Shown here in pieces: positions 1 through 8,270 of a stretch of DNA of 59,694 nucleotides. The stretch is taken from positions 1-59,694 of the forward strand of contig JAKEHY010000027.1 of assembly GCA_022614805.1 (NCBI GenBank), written 5' to 3'. The notes under the pieces were generated by a model. That model ran no database searches. It was not told where the DNA came from and saw only the letters and a program-made list of their open reading frames with translations. This DNA comes from Candidatus Zixiibacteriota bacterium (lineage in GTDB: Bacteria > Zixibacteria > MSB-5A5 > DSPP01). Both the position numbers and the translations under genes were made by a program. Each line of letters opens with the position of its first letter. The first letter of the stretch is position 1.

Positions 1-47
1 CTACCCGAAACCTTCCGGATCTGAACAGGCATCGTCGCTGTCTCCAT
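1..47 (-). CDS. First 15 codons of an ORF inside the IS-like element (partial)
   Basis: An ATG at 47 reading leftwards follows AAGGAGG with good spacing and opens a frame METATMPVQIRKVSG that leaves the window. It lies just inside the IS3-like end, where orfA of such elements normally starts. Fifteen residues are too few to identify a transposase, so the function is inferred only from position. Confidence 0.4.
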   Translation of the reverse strand, partial: METATMPVQIRKVSG

Positions 48-98
48 TTAACCTCCTTGACCAATTATACCTGTCCAAATCTTAAGTGGGGCACGGCA
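1..98 (-). mobile_element. Terminus of an IS3-family-like insertion sequence (rest lies outside window)
   Basis: Read on the minus strand from 98, the sequence begins TGCCGTGCCCC and continues to TTTGGACA. This matches the general form of IS3-family terminal inverted repeats (TG...TGCCCC...TGGACA). It is followed by a perfect TATAAT (64-69), a strong ribosome binding site AAGGAGG and an ATG at 47, the usual order of terminal repeat, promoter and orfA. The element runs off the left edge, so the transposase and the other end cannot be checked. The family assignment rests on the terminal repeat pattern alone. Confidence 0.5.
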
Positions 99-126
99 AA
101 CTTGGTTTGAGACTTCATTTAATCGA

Positions 127-708
127 ATGAAGAACCCCAATGTTTTGTTGAAGATTGGCAATAGCTATTTGGTCCTAGCCGATACTGCAAATGCATTGAA
201 AAGTTATAACTCGTCTATAAATCTCAATCCTTATCAAAAAGAGGGATATTCAAAAGTGTTTAATATTCATTATAGCAGAAATGACTTTTCCACCGCATAT
301 AACGCTCTCAAGAAAAGCTTCGAGGTAAATCCAAATGATTTTGAAGTTATATATTGGCTTGGCAAACTTGAAAAACATTTCTTAAACAACCATTCGGTAG
401 GTGATAGTTTGCTCAAAATCTTTTACGAAAACTCCGGTGTAAAGGGTGTAATTGCCGACATTAAAGCTGACAAAAGCGATCGTGGTGTATCCGTTAATGG
501 AAGGAGCTTAAATCGAGATGAAATGGAGGAATACTTTATAGAATCTGCACTGGAGAAATTTCCCTATGTGGATGACTTGTATCAAAAAGTTATAGAATTC
601 TATTCGGAAAAACAACAAGTTGTGCGCCGAGATGAATATCTTGGTAAATACATCTATTATAGCAAACTGAATACAGATAGTCTTTTCGTAAAAAAGTATA
701 GCCATTAG
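127..708 (+). CDS. TPR-repeat protein, probably 5'-truncated by the IS element
   Basis: The 193-residue product contains tetratricopeptide-like repeats: GNSYLVLADTANALKSYNSS near residues 12-31 and AYNALKKSFEVNPND near 57-71. TPRs are protein-protein interaction scaffolds. The frame stays open upstream of the ATG at 127 through the presumed IS terminus back to 61, and no ribosome binding site is visible at 127. This suggests the gene originally began further upstream and lost its 5' end. The stretch is clearly more AT-rich than its neighbours, a sign of transfer or of a different origin. There is no signal peptide, no catalytic domain and no functional partner nearby. It may not be expressed. 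Confidence 0.5.
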   Translation: MKNPNVLLKIGNSYLVLADTANALKSYNSSINLNPYQKEGYSKVFNIHYSRNDFSTAYNALKKSFEVNPNDFEVIYWLGKLEKHFLNNHSVGDSLLKIFYENSGVKGVIADIKADKSDRGVSVNGRSLNRDEMEEYFIESALEKFPYVDDLYQKVIEFYSEKQQVVRRDEYLGKYIYYSKLNTDSLFVKKYSH

Positions 709-796
709 TCTGCCTTTTTGCTGCTCCAAAAAGCTCATTCATCACTGAATTCGACGAGCTATCGCCAAAATCAAAGTCCTCTCCCCATATGTCTTC

Positions 797-889
797 GCCA
801 AATTCACCACAACTTCGGAGTGAGTTCCGCCCCATTTCAATGGCACAGCGGAACCAAAATTGCCAAATTCACTACAACTTTCGAGCGAG
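797..889. repeat. Imperfect 28-bp direct repeat pair
   Basis: GCCAAATTCACCACAACTTC starts at 797 and GCCAAATTCACTACAACTTT at 862. The two 28-bp copies (797-824 and 862-889) differ at four positions and are separated by 37 bases. No gene explains them. They may be remnants of a decayed repeated coding sequence or an intergenic repeat family. Confidence 0.55.
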
Positions 890-1320
890 CCTTCCAAAGG
901 GCCTATATATATAGAGGGACGTGTGTGCGGGGCTTTCGGATTTCACTAATCCCTAATCCCCAATCCCTGATCCCTGTATTTGTGCGACGGGTCGGCGTCG
1001 GCGCCGCTGGCGTGCCACAGCCGAACCCCATAAGGGCCAAGGGAGCCGGTATGGCAAAAAACACGGTTCTCCCCCTTGTGGGGTTGATTTCCCCCATTGC
1101 CTGGGGGAAAGAACAGCAGATTTCCTTTTATCCGGAACCCGCTTATCTTTGAAAGGGATAAGCGTCTATAGACCAGTTACGCTGGCGCGGGGCTTGCCGC
1201 GCGTAGGCAGAACAAGAAACAGGCAAGCCGCACGGAGAAGACCTATACACGGTCTGGCTCCTACTTTCACTGCCGTTTTAAAACCCGTTGCGCACAAAAG
1301 AAACAAAAAGGAAAGGCCCA

Positions 1321-1344
1321 GGGGCAGGCCCACCGGCCTGCCCC
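1321..1344. repeat. Perfect 10-bp palindrome, REP-like
   Basis: GGGGCAGGCC and GGCCTGCCCC flank a four-base CACC loop. It is similar in style to the hairpin downstream of tryptophanase at 51352-51372, which shares GGGCAGG...CCTGCCC. There is no T-tract beside it and no adjacent gene end, so a repeat is more likely than a terminator. Confidence 0.5.
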
Positions 1345-1366
1345 TCCCTCTCCTTGATTTAACATT

Positions 1367-1400
1367 TTCCCTCCCCTTGAGGGGAGGGGTAGGGGTGGGG
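1367..1400. repeat. Palindrome plus GGGGTAGGGGTGGGG tail
   Basis: CTCCCC-TTGA-GGGGAG (1371-1386) is followed by AGGGGTAGGGGTGGGG. A similar layout, a CCCCTTCCCGT / ACGGGAAGGGG palindrome followed by an AAAGGGGT tail, recurs at 41459-41496. The two are probably members of one loosely conserved intergenic palindrome class. Confidence 0.4.
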
Positions 1401-1540
1401 TCGAGGACCGCCCGCAAATTCCCCTGCAAAATCCCCCCGATTTTGCAGATACCTCAATTTCCCGCTAAAAATCCGCCCAAAAATTCCAAATTCGCAACCA
1501 AAACCCCATCGTTTTTGCAGGGGCAGACCGAAAATGGTGT

Positions 1541-1580
1541 TTAGAAAATAAAAGAGGGCAGCCGAATGGCTGTCCTCTTT
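1541..1580 (-). terminator. Rho-independent terminator of dnaG
   Basis: On the minus strand AAAGAGGACAGCC-ATTC-GGCTGCCCTCTTT forms a 13-bp stem with one mismatch or wobble and a four-base loop. TTTTATTTTC follows. It lies about 15 bases past the dnaG stop codon, where a factor-independent terminator of the dnaG transcript is expected. Confidence 0.85.
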
Positions 1581-1595
1581 AAACTTTTATGGAGA

Positions 1596-3362
1596 TTAAC
1601 GAATAATTTTGTCCAGCTCGGAAACCAGCTCGCGGGCGCGGTTTTCGTCGGCGGCTTTTTCCGCTTCCATCAAAAGCTGTTTCAACTCCCGCACCCGCTG
1701 GTTTTTCTTCCGCTCCCCAAGCTTGTTTACATAATCCGTCAAGAGCTGCTTGGGGTCGGCCTCCCCCAAATCCCGCTGCGACAAAACCAGAAGATAGGGG
1801 TGAAATTTATCCTCCGGCAACTCGGTCATCAAAACGTCAAAGCCGATTTTTTGCCCCTGCACGTGCCGTCCCAAAAGCACTTCAAAAAGGGAAAAAGAGT
1901 CGTGCTTAGCGAAATACTCCAGCCATTCGCCGGAAGAACCGGCCAAAAGTTCCGGATGGGAGATGAGCAGCGCCAGAAAATCCCCTTCGAGGTCGGCGGG
2001 TGCCGGTGCTCCGAGGGCGGCGGCCGTGACCGCGTTTTTTTTGAAACGCCTCGAATGTCTCTCCAACAACCGCAGGTCCGCCTGTAGAACGTGGGCGGCC
2101 TGATTCAGAAACTCCAAAGCGCGCTGCTCGTCGCGCATGCGGTTGGAAATGCCGGCCAGCTCCATAAACACCTTTTCCTGCTCCACTCCGGGCAAAGATG
2201 AAACTTCCACTCCGATTTGTTTTTTCTTGAAATGCAGGAAATCAACGGATTGTTTCAACAACTCGTCAAACCCTTCCTTGCCGTGGTCGCGCACGAAGGA
2301 ATCCGGGTCATCCCCCGGAGGAAGCTGGACAACCTGCACGTTCAACCCGGCGTCATACAGGTTTTCCACGGCGCGAAAGACGGCCGATTCGCCGGCGGCA
2401 TCCCGGTCGAAGATGATGACGACGTTTTCGGCAAAGCGGGCCAGCAAAACCGCCTGCTCGGCGGTGAAGGCCGTCCCCAGGGCGGCGGCGACGTTCAAAA
2501 TTCCGCGCTGGTAAAGGGAAACCAAATCGATGTACCCCTCCACCAAAATGGCGGTTTTGGTTTTGCGGATTTCTTCTTTGGTAATTGCCAGCCCGTACAG
2601 TTCCTTTCCTTTTTTGTAAATGGGGGTCTCCGGGCAGTTCAGGTATTTCGGCTGGTCTTTCGGATTGACCGCCCGCCCGCCAAAGGCGACGATGCGGCCG
2701 GAAATGTTCTGGATGGGGAAGGTGAAGCGCCGGCGGAAGCGGTCGTAGTAGCCCGTGCCGGTGGGAATGCGGAGCATCGTATCCTTCTTCACCGCCAGCC
2801 CGGCGATGGCCAGGCTGTCGATGGCCACTCCGTTTTTCTTTCCGAAGTCGATGACCCCCTCCCAGCTCATCGGAGCGTAGCCGATTTGGAAAGTTTCTAT
2901 CATCTCCCGGGCCACGCCGCGGCGGTTCAAATAGGCCCACCCTTCCGCCGATGTCTTTTCATCCAAGAGCGACTCGCGGAAGTAGTCCTGCGCCGTCGAA
3001 ACGGCGTGGTAGAGCTTTTCATAATAATCCATCTCTTTTTTGTCCCGTTTTTCCGGCAGACTGATGTTCGCCTTGCGGGCCAGGTAGCGCAGCGCCTCCG
3101 GAAAGGAAAAATGTTCCACTTCCATCACGAAGTTGAAAATATCCCCCCCCTTGCCGCAGCCGAAGCAGTGGTACACCCCTTTTTCGGGGGAGACGGAAAA
3201 AGAGGGGGTTTTTTCCTGGTGGAAGGGGCACAGCCCTAAAAAGTTTTTCCCTTTTTTCTTGAGCGTCAGGTATTCGGAAACCAAATCCACGAGGTCGGTC
3301 GCTTCGCGGACCTTTTCCGTCCATTCGTTGGAGAGGACGCCCTTTTTAGTCTGATTCTGCAT
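1596..3362 (-). CDS. dnaG: DNA primase DnaG
   Basis: DnaG makes the RNA primers for the lagging strand. The product of 588 residues is normal for the family. The N-terminal CHC2 zinc ribbon is seen as C45-x2-H48 and C66-x2-C69. The TOPRIM catalytic core follows with Glu275 in LVEGYIDL and the DxD pair in FDRD at 318-321. The C-terminal part is less conserved, as usual for the helicase-binding end. A sigma70-like promoter lies about 95 bases upstream and a terminator lies just downstream, so dnaG can form its own transcript next to mutS2. The family link of dnaG with rpsU and with hrcA/grpE/dnaJ neighbourhoods is familiar in bacteria. Confidence 0.97.
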   Translation of the reverse strand: MQNQTKKGVLSNEWTEKVREATDLVDLVSEYLTLKKKGKNFLGLCPFHQEKTPSFSVSPEKGVYHCFGCGKGGDIFNFVMEVEHFSFPEALRYLARKANISLPEKRDKKEMDYYEKLYHAVSTAQDYFRESLLDEKTSAEGWAYLNRRGVAREMIETFQIGYAPMSWEGVIDFGKKNGVAIDSLAIAGLAVKKDTMLRIPTGTGYYDRFRRRFTFPIQNISGRIVAFGGRAVNPKDQPKYLNCPETPIYKKGKELYGLAITKEEIRKTKTAILVEGYIDLVSLYQRGILNVAAALGTAFTAEQAVLLARFAENVVIIFDRDAAGESAVFRAVENLYDAGLNVQVVQLPPGDDPDSFVRDHGKEGFDELLKQSVDFLHFKKKQIGVEVSSLPGVEQEKVFMELAGISNRMRDEQRALEFLNQAAHVLQADLRLLERHSRRFKKNAVTAAALGAPAPADLEGDFLALLISHPELLAGSSGEWLEYFAKHDSFSLFEVLLGRHVQGQKIGFDVLMTELPEDKFHPYLLVLSQRDLGEADPKQLLTDYVNKLGERKKNQRVRELKQLLMEAEKAADENRARELVSELDKIIR

Positions 3363-3457
3363 CGTGTATTCCGGTTGTCTGTCTTTTTTGCTTAATGCCC
3401 CGGCTTATTCCCGCAGTGAATTTTTATTGGAGGCCGCCGGTTTTTTTGTACAGGCTC

Positions 3458-3485
3458 AATATAGAGGAGTTTCGGAAAAAGTCAA
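3458..3485 (-). promoter_or_regulatory. Sigma70-like promoter for dnaG
   Basis: Reading the minus strand, TTGACT is followed after 16 bases by TATATT. It lies between mutS2 and dnaG and would give a leader of roughly 90 bases before the dnaG ATG. Confidence 0.6.
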
Positions 3486-3503
3486 TTGTCAAAACAAAAA
3501 AAA

Positions 3504-5864
3504 TTATTTTTTCAGCGTGACCACGGTCACACCCTCTCCTCCTTCACCCATCTCCCCCGGGCGGTAATCGACCACGGCGGGATGCGTTTTCAAAAACTCC
3601 CCGATTCGCTTCTTCAAGGCGCCCGTACCCTTGCCGTGGATGAGCAGGACGAAGGGGTAGTCGGAAAGGAGAGCCCGGTCCAAAAACTTATCCACTTCCT
3701 GCACGGCCTCGTCGCCGGAAAAGCCGCGTAAATCGATTTCGACCGACGTGGCCGGTTCAAAGATTGTGCCCGAGAGGGTGGCCGGAACTTTTTGGGCCGG
3801 TTCCAGCGCCAGCGCTTTCAAGTTTTCCGTTTTGGTTTTATACGTCTTCCCCTCTATCTCCACCGTGGCTTCGGAACCGTCCAGCGCCATCAACTTCCCC
3901 TTGGCGTTGAAAAAGGGAACAAAGACCGGTTGCCCCGGCTCCAGCGGTTGGCCGGAAAAAACCAATTTTTCCCGCAGGCTTTCCTGCTCCCGCTCGATTT
4001 CCCCTCCCCGCGCCGTCAGCTCCCTCCGGACCTGTTCCAAAGCCGCCTTTTCCTTCGCCTGCTTTTTGGCGGCGTCGAGAAGTTCTTCTATTTCCCGTTT
4101 GGCCTGGCGGACAAATTGGGCCGCTTCTTCCAGCGCTTTTTTACGTTTCTCTTTTTCGAATTGTTTGAACTCCTCCCGCTCCAAATGGAGCACCTGTGCT
4201 TCGGAGGATAATTTCTGCTCCAGCCGCTGCAATTCCACAGACTTTTGTTCCAGCAACCGTTCTTTTTCCGCCAGCCGCACGAGCAGGTTGGAGAGCTCCC
4301 GCTCGGAGGTGCCGACTTTCGATTGCGCCTCGGCAACGAGGCTCTCCGGCAACCCGATGCGGGAAGCCAGCTCGATGGCAAAGCTGGCGCCAGGAATACC
4401 AACCCGCAGCCGGTACGTCGGCCGCAGGTTTTGGGTATCGAAATCGAGCGAGGCGTTCTGCATCGCCGGATAAACTTCGGGAAGTGTTTTTAGGCTGGAA
4501 TAATGGGTGGTGACCACCACCTTCGCGCCGGTTGCATGCAGGTGGGCCAGAAAAGCTTCGGCCAGAACGGCTCCCTCCTTTGGGTCCGTGCCGGACAAAA
4601 GCTCGTCGAACAGAAGAAGCGAATCGGGAGTCAAAACCTTCAAACTTTCCTTCAAGCGGACCAGGTGGGCCGAAAAGCTGGACAGGGAAAGCTCGATGGA
4701 CTGCTCATCTCCGATGGTGGCGAAAATTTTATTGAAAATGGGAAGCTTCGTCCCCTCTTTTGCCGGCAAGGGAAAACCGGACTGAAACATCAAAGCCGTT
4801 AGCCCGACCAGCTTCAAGGTGACCGTTTTACCGCCCGCATTCGGCCCGGAAATCAACAAGACCCGGTTCGTTTGGGCCAAAGCCAAATCGCAGGGGACTA
4901 CCCCCGTGGGGTCATATTCCCCCCTCGGAAAAAGCAAAAGAGGGTGCCGCGCCCCCTTCAGCACCAATTCGTCATCGGAAAGCTGGGGAAGGACCCCCTC
5001 CATCCGGTTGCCGATGTTGGCCAACCCCCAAAAACAATCCAGTCGGGCCAATATCTCAAATTCTTTTTCCAACTTATCGTGTCGTTCCACCACGAGGGCG
5101 GATAGATTGGACAGAATCCGTTTGACCTCCTCTGCCTCCGCCAGTTCTGCCTCTTTCAGTTCGTTGTTCAACTCGACGGTCGCCATAGGCTCCACAAAAA
5201 AGGTGGCCCCGGAGGCGGAGCGGTCGTGAACGATGGCCTTTTTCAAATCCGGGTCCTTTTCGCCGAAAGGGATGACGTAGCGCCCTTCCCGCAGGGTGAC
5301 GTACCCTTCCGGCTTCCCCACCAGACCTTTCCGGGCCAGAATATTCCAGAGCTTTTCTTCTATCTTGTTTTTCGAAGAGCGGATTTTCTGGCGCAACGAC
5401 TTCAGAAGTGCGGTGGCGCCATCCTTCACCTCGCCGGAGGGTTCCAGCGCCTTGAAGCAGGCCTCCGGAAAGATTTTATCCGCCTGCAGCGGGGAAAGGA
5501 AATCGGCCAAACCGGAGAACCGTTCCTCTAAATCCTTTCGAACCGAAACCAGTCGGTTTACCAGTGAGACGAAATTGGCAACTTCCCAGAGTTCCATGGG
5601 GGTAAGAATGATGCCTTCGATGCCGAGTTTTGGAAAAAGGGGGGCCAGGTCGTCGAACCGTTGCAAGGGAAAAGAGGTTTTGCTTTTGACAATTTCCAGA
5701 AGTTCGCCGACCAGCTTTTGGCGGAAAAGAATCTCCTCCCGCGTATCCGAGGGCTCCAACGCCAATAACTTCCCGGCCCCCGCCGGCGAAAGGGCAAAGC
5801 CGGCGGCGATATTTTTTACCTTCTCAAATTCTAATGCGTGTTCGCTCGGCTTATCGACAATCAT
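3504..5864 (-). CDS. mutS2: Endonuclease MutS2 (recombination and ribosome-collision factor)
   Basis: The 786-residue length fits MutS2. The MutS-type ATPase has a Walker A at GPNAGGKT (340-347), followed by the Walker B region LLLFDELLSGTDPKEGA and a long charged coiled coil (about 520-640). A C-terminal Smr nuclease domain follows (about 710-786, with the LDLR-like signature IDLRGFSGDEA and the HGKGTGALK motif). The mismatch-recognition domain I of MutS is absent, which distinguishes MutS2. The family suppresses homologous recombination and, in some bacteria, splits collided ribosomes. The gene stands between the RAYT transposase and dnaG; 140 bases with a dnaG promoter separate it from dnaG. 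Confidence 0.96.
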   Translation of the reverse strand: MIVDKPSEHALEFEKVKNIAAGFALSPAGAGKLLALEPSDTREEILFRQKLVGELLEIVKSKTSFPLQRFDDLAPLFPKLGIEGIILTPMELWEVANFVSLVNRLVSVRKDLEERFSGLADFLSPLQADKIFPEACFKALEPSGEVKDGATALLKSLRQKIRSSKNKIEEKLWNILARKGLVGKPEGYVTLREGRYVIPFGEKDPDLKKAIVHDRSASGATFFVEPMATVELNNELKEAELAEAEEVKRILSNLSALVVERHDKLEKEFEILARLDCFWGLANIGNRMEGVLPQLSDDELVLKGARHPLLLFPRGEYDPTGVVPCDLALAQTNRVLLISGPNAGGKTVTLKLVGLTALMFQSGFPLPAKEGTKLPIFNKIFATIGDEQSIELSLSSFSAHLVRLKESLKVLTPDSLLLFDELLSGTDPKEGAVLAEAFLAHLHATGAKVVVTTHYSSLKTLPEVYPAMQNASLDFDTQNLRPTYRLRVGIPGASFAIELASRIGLPESLVAEAQSKVGTSERELSNLLVRLAEKERLLEQKSVELQRLEQKLSSEAQVLHLEREEFKQFEKEKRKKALEEAAQFVRQAKREIEELLDAAKKQAKEKAALEQVRRELTARGGEIEREQESLREKLVFSGQPLEPGQPVFVPFFNAKGKLMALDGSEATVEIEGKTYKTKTENLKALALEPAQKVPATLSGTIFEPATSVEIDLRGFSGDEAVQEVDKFLDRALLSDYPFVLLIHGKGTGALKKRIGEFLKTHPAVVDYRPGEMGEGGEGVTVVTLKK

Positions 5865-5894
5865 AATTGCCTATCAAAAATAAACGCTGTTTAG

Positions 5895-5916
5895 CCCAGG
5901 GGCCTCCGCCCCTGGG
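5895..5916. repeat. REP-like palindrome (copy A)
   Basis: CCCAGGGGC-CTCC-GCCCCTGGG is a perfect 9-bp stem three bases beyond the stop codon of the RAYT gene. Its loop (CTCC) and flanking TTAG match the other copies at 6528, 6661 and 11097. These are the kind of palindromes that RAYT transposases act on. Confidence 0.7.
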
Positions 5917-5919
5917 TCC

Positions 5920-6486
5920 CTATTCTTTGCCTGCTTCGTCCATTTCATAGAGTACATCCACTTTAATCAATGAATGATCCCCCAAATGATAATTGCGCCA
6001 GCTTGAATACGGCCAGTCCTTTTCTTCCTTTGCCAGTCCGGCTTCAACCGGGTTACGGTGAATATAATCCAGTTTTTCCTCCAATTTTCTTTCGGAAAAA
6101 ATGTTATAAACGAAGGTGTCCTCCTGAAAGACCTTGTATAGGCCGTCTTTTCTCCTGCCCTTTTGGCCTGCCCAAAGCTTTTCCAGTAAAGAAGACTTTC
6201 CCTGTTTTAGAATATCCAGGATTTTCTTCGCGGTAAATCCCTTGAAATCCCGCAGAAAATCGGAAAGTTTCTGATTTTCCGGCAGATACCCCAAAATATG
6301 AAAATGATCTGGAAGCAGACAAAAACCGTGAAGCATAAAATCGTATTTTCCCCGGTAAAACTCCAGATTTTCAAGAAAGAATTTAGGAAACCGTCCATCC
6401 ATAGTCAAAACAGGAATTCGTTTATAGGTTACGGCCGTGATGAATTGGATATAATTATGCTGGTCGTACTTCTTCAATCGAGACAT
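5920..6486 (-). CDS. REP-associated tyrosine transposase (RAYT, Y1/HUH family)
   Basis: The 188-residue protein is a Y1_Tnp domain single-strand transposase. The HUH motif is seen in LLPDHFHIL (residues about 57-65), and the catalytic tyrosine lies in the family signature LDYIHRNPVEAGL (about 138-150). RAYTs are domesticated relatives of IS200/IS605 TnpA. They nick single-stranded REP hairpins and are thought to spread them. Here REP-like palindromes sit directly at both ends of the gene (5895-5916 downstream, 6528-6576 upstream), the classic arrangement. The start ATG at 6486 has no strong ribosome binding site. There is no partner TnpB. The gene separates cvpA from mutS2. Confidence 0.93.
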   Translation of the reverse strand: MSRLKKYDQHNYIQFITAVTYKRIPVLTMDGRFPKFFLENLEFYRGKYDFMLHGFCLLPDHFHILGYLPENQKLSDFLRDFKGFTAKKILDILKQGKSSLLEKLWAGQKGRRKDGLYKVFQEDTFVYNIFSERKLEEKLDYIHRNPVEAGLAKEEKDWPYSSWRNYHLGDHSLIKVDVLYEMDEAGKE

Positions 6487-6527
6487 AGAAACCTATAATA
6501 AAGGACAAACCGAAAACCAACATGTTT

Positions 6528-6576
6528 AGCCCCGGGGCCTCTGCCCCGGGGCTTTCCCCCCGGCGGAGGCCGGGGA
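6528..6576. repeat. REP-like double hairpin (copy B)
   Basis: Two successive hairpins: CCCCGGGGC-CTCT-GCCCCGGGG, then CCCCGGC-GGAG-GCCGGGG, preceded by TTAG and followed by CTAAG. It lies immediately upstream of the RAYT start and mirrors copy A at the other end of the gene. Confidence 0.7.
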
Positions 6577-6660
6577 ACTAAGCATTTGGTCCAATTTTAA
6601 CAGGCGCGACATTGCAATCAAATATAATTGGGATGGGGAAAAATGAGAAAAATTTGTGAT

Positions 6661-6715
6661 GTAGCCCCGGGGCTTCCGCCCCCGGGATTCCCCCCGGCAG
6701 AAGCCGGGGGGCTAC
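6661..6715. repeat. REP-like double hairpin (copy C)
   Basis: GTAGCCCC at the left end pairs with GGGGCTAC at the right, enclosing CCCGGGGC/GCCCCCGGG and CCCCCGGC/GCCGGGGG hairpins. It lies between cvpA and the RAYT gene and has the same architecture as copies B and D. Confidence 0.7.
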
Positions 6716-6757
6716 CCGTTTAGGCGGTAATTATCTCAACGATCTCCGGATGCGTTC

Positions 6758-7405
6758 TTACGGATTGTCACCGTAGCGCGCTTCCAAGTTCGCCAGAACG
6801 CGCGACACCCGCTCCCCATAGCGCCCGTCGTCCCGTCCGAATTCAATCCGACGCGTGCCGTTCCCCCTTACAGCCAGGCGCGGGTCGAGGGAGGAACGAA
6901 TCTTCGGCATAAACTCCGGGCTCTGCGGATGCATAAAATCGGTGCCCTCATATATCATCGGAACGGAGCCGGTTAAGGCCGGGGCGAAAAAGGAGTTTTC
7001 AACCGAGTCGTAAAAGCGCTGGGGGAAGGGGAGGTAAAAAAGCAAAAACAAAACGAACCCCACCAAAACCCAACCTCGGACGAACCCGATGAAACCGCCG
7101 CCGACCTGGTCGATTTTTCCCAAGCTGGAAAGGGAAACCGCTTTGTTGAACAACATCCCGAGAAACCGGAAGGCGATGTAAAAGATGGCCAGAATCAAAA
7201 CGAAGGAGATGAACGAAACCACCACGGGCGAGGCCTTCATATGCGAGAGCACCCAGGCGGTGACGGCATCCACCTTGTTGATGGCGACAACGACGCCGAC
7301 AATCAAGCCGATGAACCCCATCACCTCCCGTATCAGCCCCCTCTTGACTCCCAAGGCAATCGAGCCGACCAGAAGCGCCAGCAAAACGAAATCCAACCAG
7401 TTCAT
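6758..7405 (-). CDS. cvpA: CvpA family membrane protein
   Basis: The 215-residue product has the CvpA/colicin-V-production fold: an N-terminal MNWLDFVLLALLVGSIALGV segment and three further hydrophobic helices at about 30-45, 60-85 and 100-125. A Gly-rich QVGGGFIGFVRGW stretch lies between the third and fourth helices. The first 145 residues are membrane-embedded and the remaining 70 form a soluble tail. CvpA proteins are inner-membrane proteins of uncertain biochemical role, linked in some species to biofilm, colicin secretion and envelope stress resistance. The start is supported by GGAGGGG ten bases upstream. It commonly sits beside mutS2 in bacterial genomes, here separated from it by the RAYT insertion. 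Confidence 0.88.
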   Translation of the reverse strand: MNWLDFVLLALLVGSIALGVKRGLIREVMGFIGLIVGVVVAINKVDAVTAWVLSHMKASPVVVSFISFVLILAIFYIAFRFLGMLFNKAVSLSSLGKIDQVGGGFIGFVRGWVLVGFVLFLLFYLPFPQRFYDSVENSFFAPALTGSVPMIYEGTDFMHPQSPEFMPKIRSSLDPRLAVRGNGTRRIEFGRDDGRYGERVSRVLANLEARYGDNP

Positions 7406-7537
7406 AACCCACCCCTCCGTGAGTTAGGGTTAGTGTTTACCCGCTCCGGAGGCTTTTTCCCTCCGGGCGGCGCTCCGATAAAAAAAGCCGCCCTCTTTTT
7501 TCTTCAGGCAACCGGTTTTCCAATCCCCGTACCAACT

Positions 7538-7984
7538 TCAGCCTCCCAGTTGGGAAGCGACAAGCGCGTTGACTTTCTTCCCGTCCGCCCGCCCCCGCAC
7601 CTTGGGCATCAGGCTTTTCATCACCTTCCCCAAATCGGCGTTGGAGGCGGCCCCCACTTCCGCGATGGTCAATTTGATGATGTCGGAAAGCTCGGCTTCG
7701 GAAAGTTCGGCCGGCAGATAGAATTGCACGATGGCCAACTCGGCCTCTTCCTTGGAGACCAAATCGGGCCGGTCCCCCTTTTTAAACTCATGGATGGATT
7801 CCTTCCGCTTTTTCACCGACGAGGAGAGAACCGTTATCGTCTCCTCGTCGGTAAGCGGATGCTTTAAATCAATTTCCTTGTAGCGTATTTCCGATTTCAG
7901 AACGCGCAGGACCCCCGTTTTGACCTTGTCCCCCGCTTTCTGGGCGGCGGTCAAATCGGCGTCCATCCGCTCTTTTATTCCCAT
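7538..7984 (-). CDS. yqeY: YqeY/GatB-like domain protein
   Basis: The chosen start MGIKERMDADLTAAQKAG gives 148 residues, the normal YqeY length. A longer frame reading back to 8110 is a shadow of rpsU. Family motifs are VLRVLKSEIRYKEIDL, the central EEAELAIVQFYLPAELSEAEL, and the C-terminal GKVMKSLMPKVRGRADG, which resembles the tail domain of GatB that touches tRNA. The exact role of YqeY is unknown. Its start codon overlaps the end of rpsU by ten bases, so the two are translationally coupled. The rpsU-yqeY pair is a conserved bacterial arrangement. Confidence 0.92.
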   Translation of the reverse strand: MGIKERMDADLTAAQKAGDKVKTGVLRVLKSEIRYKEIDLKHPLTDEETITVLSSSVKKRKESIHEFKKGDRPDLVSKEEAELAIVQFYLPAELSEAELSDIIKLTIAEVGAASNADLGKVMKSLMPKVRGRADGKKVNALVASQLGG

Positions 7985-8175
7985 TCTTCCATCATTTGCT
8001 GGCGGCGGACCTTGCGGCGGGCCGCAGCCATTTTCCTCTTTTTGCGTTCGGATGGTTTCTCGAAGTGCTGGTGCTTCTTGATGTCGGCCAGTATGCCGCT
8101 CCTTTCGCACGACTTGTTAAATCGGCGCAATGCCTTCTCGAAAGTTTCATCCTCCCGCACTCTAACGCCGGTCAT
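7975..8175 (-). CDS. rpsU: 30S ribosomal protein S21
   Basis: The 66-residue basic protein carries the S21 pattern: VRVREDETFEKALRRFNKSCERSGIL at the start and an Arg/Lys-rich helix KKRKMAAARRKVRRQQ at the end. S21 sits near the 3' end of 16S rRNA and helps mRNA binding. A very good promoter lies 64 bases upstream of the start, so this is the first gene of an rpsU-yqeY transcript. It ends inside the first codons of yqeY. Confidence 0.97.
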   Translation of the reverse strand: MTGVRVREDETFEKALRRFNKSCERSGILADIKKHQHFEKPSERKKRKMAAARRKVRRQQMMEEWE

Positions 8176-8238
8176 TAAATCGACCCCCTTTCACAGTTGG
8201 CGTCGGCGGAAGTTATCGTTAACTTCAGTCTCAAAACC

Positions 8239-8267
8239 AATATAGCCGGTATCGGCACGGGTGTCAA
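8239..8267 (-). promoter_or_regulatory. Sigma70-type promoter for rpsU-yqeY
   Basis: On the minus strand TTGACA, a 17-base spacer and TATATT occur just after the rsmE stop codon and upstream of rpsU. It is the closest match to consensus in the window, as expected for a ribosomal protein gene. Confidence 0.8.
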
Positions 8268-8270
8268 GGA

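Larger units (their letters stand above)
709..1540. other. Gene-free region with short repeats and palindromes
   Basis: About 830 bases hold no convincing gene. ORFs of 144 and 131 residues on the plus strand are low-complexity, Pro/Arg/Gly-rich and lack recognisable domains. The stretch contains a 28-bp imperfect direct repeat, a run of CTAATCCC-like units near 946-975, and two strong palindromes (1321-1344 and 1371-1386). It looks like a repeat graveyard between the IS/TPR island and dnaG. Confidence 0.55.

Noticed and set aside
7465-7501. GGGCGGC...GCCGCCC followed by TCTTTTTT as a terminator
   Set aside because: The T-run is on the plus strand, but no plus-strand gene precedes it. On the minus strand, where the genes lie, the stem is followed by GGAGGG. 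It may be an intergenic palindrome, but a terminator role has no support.
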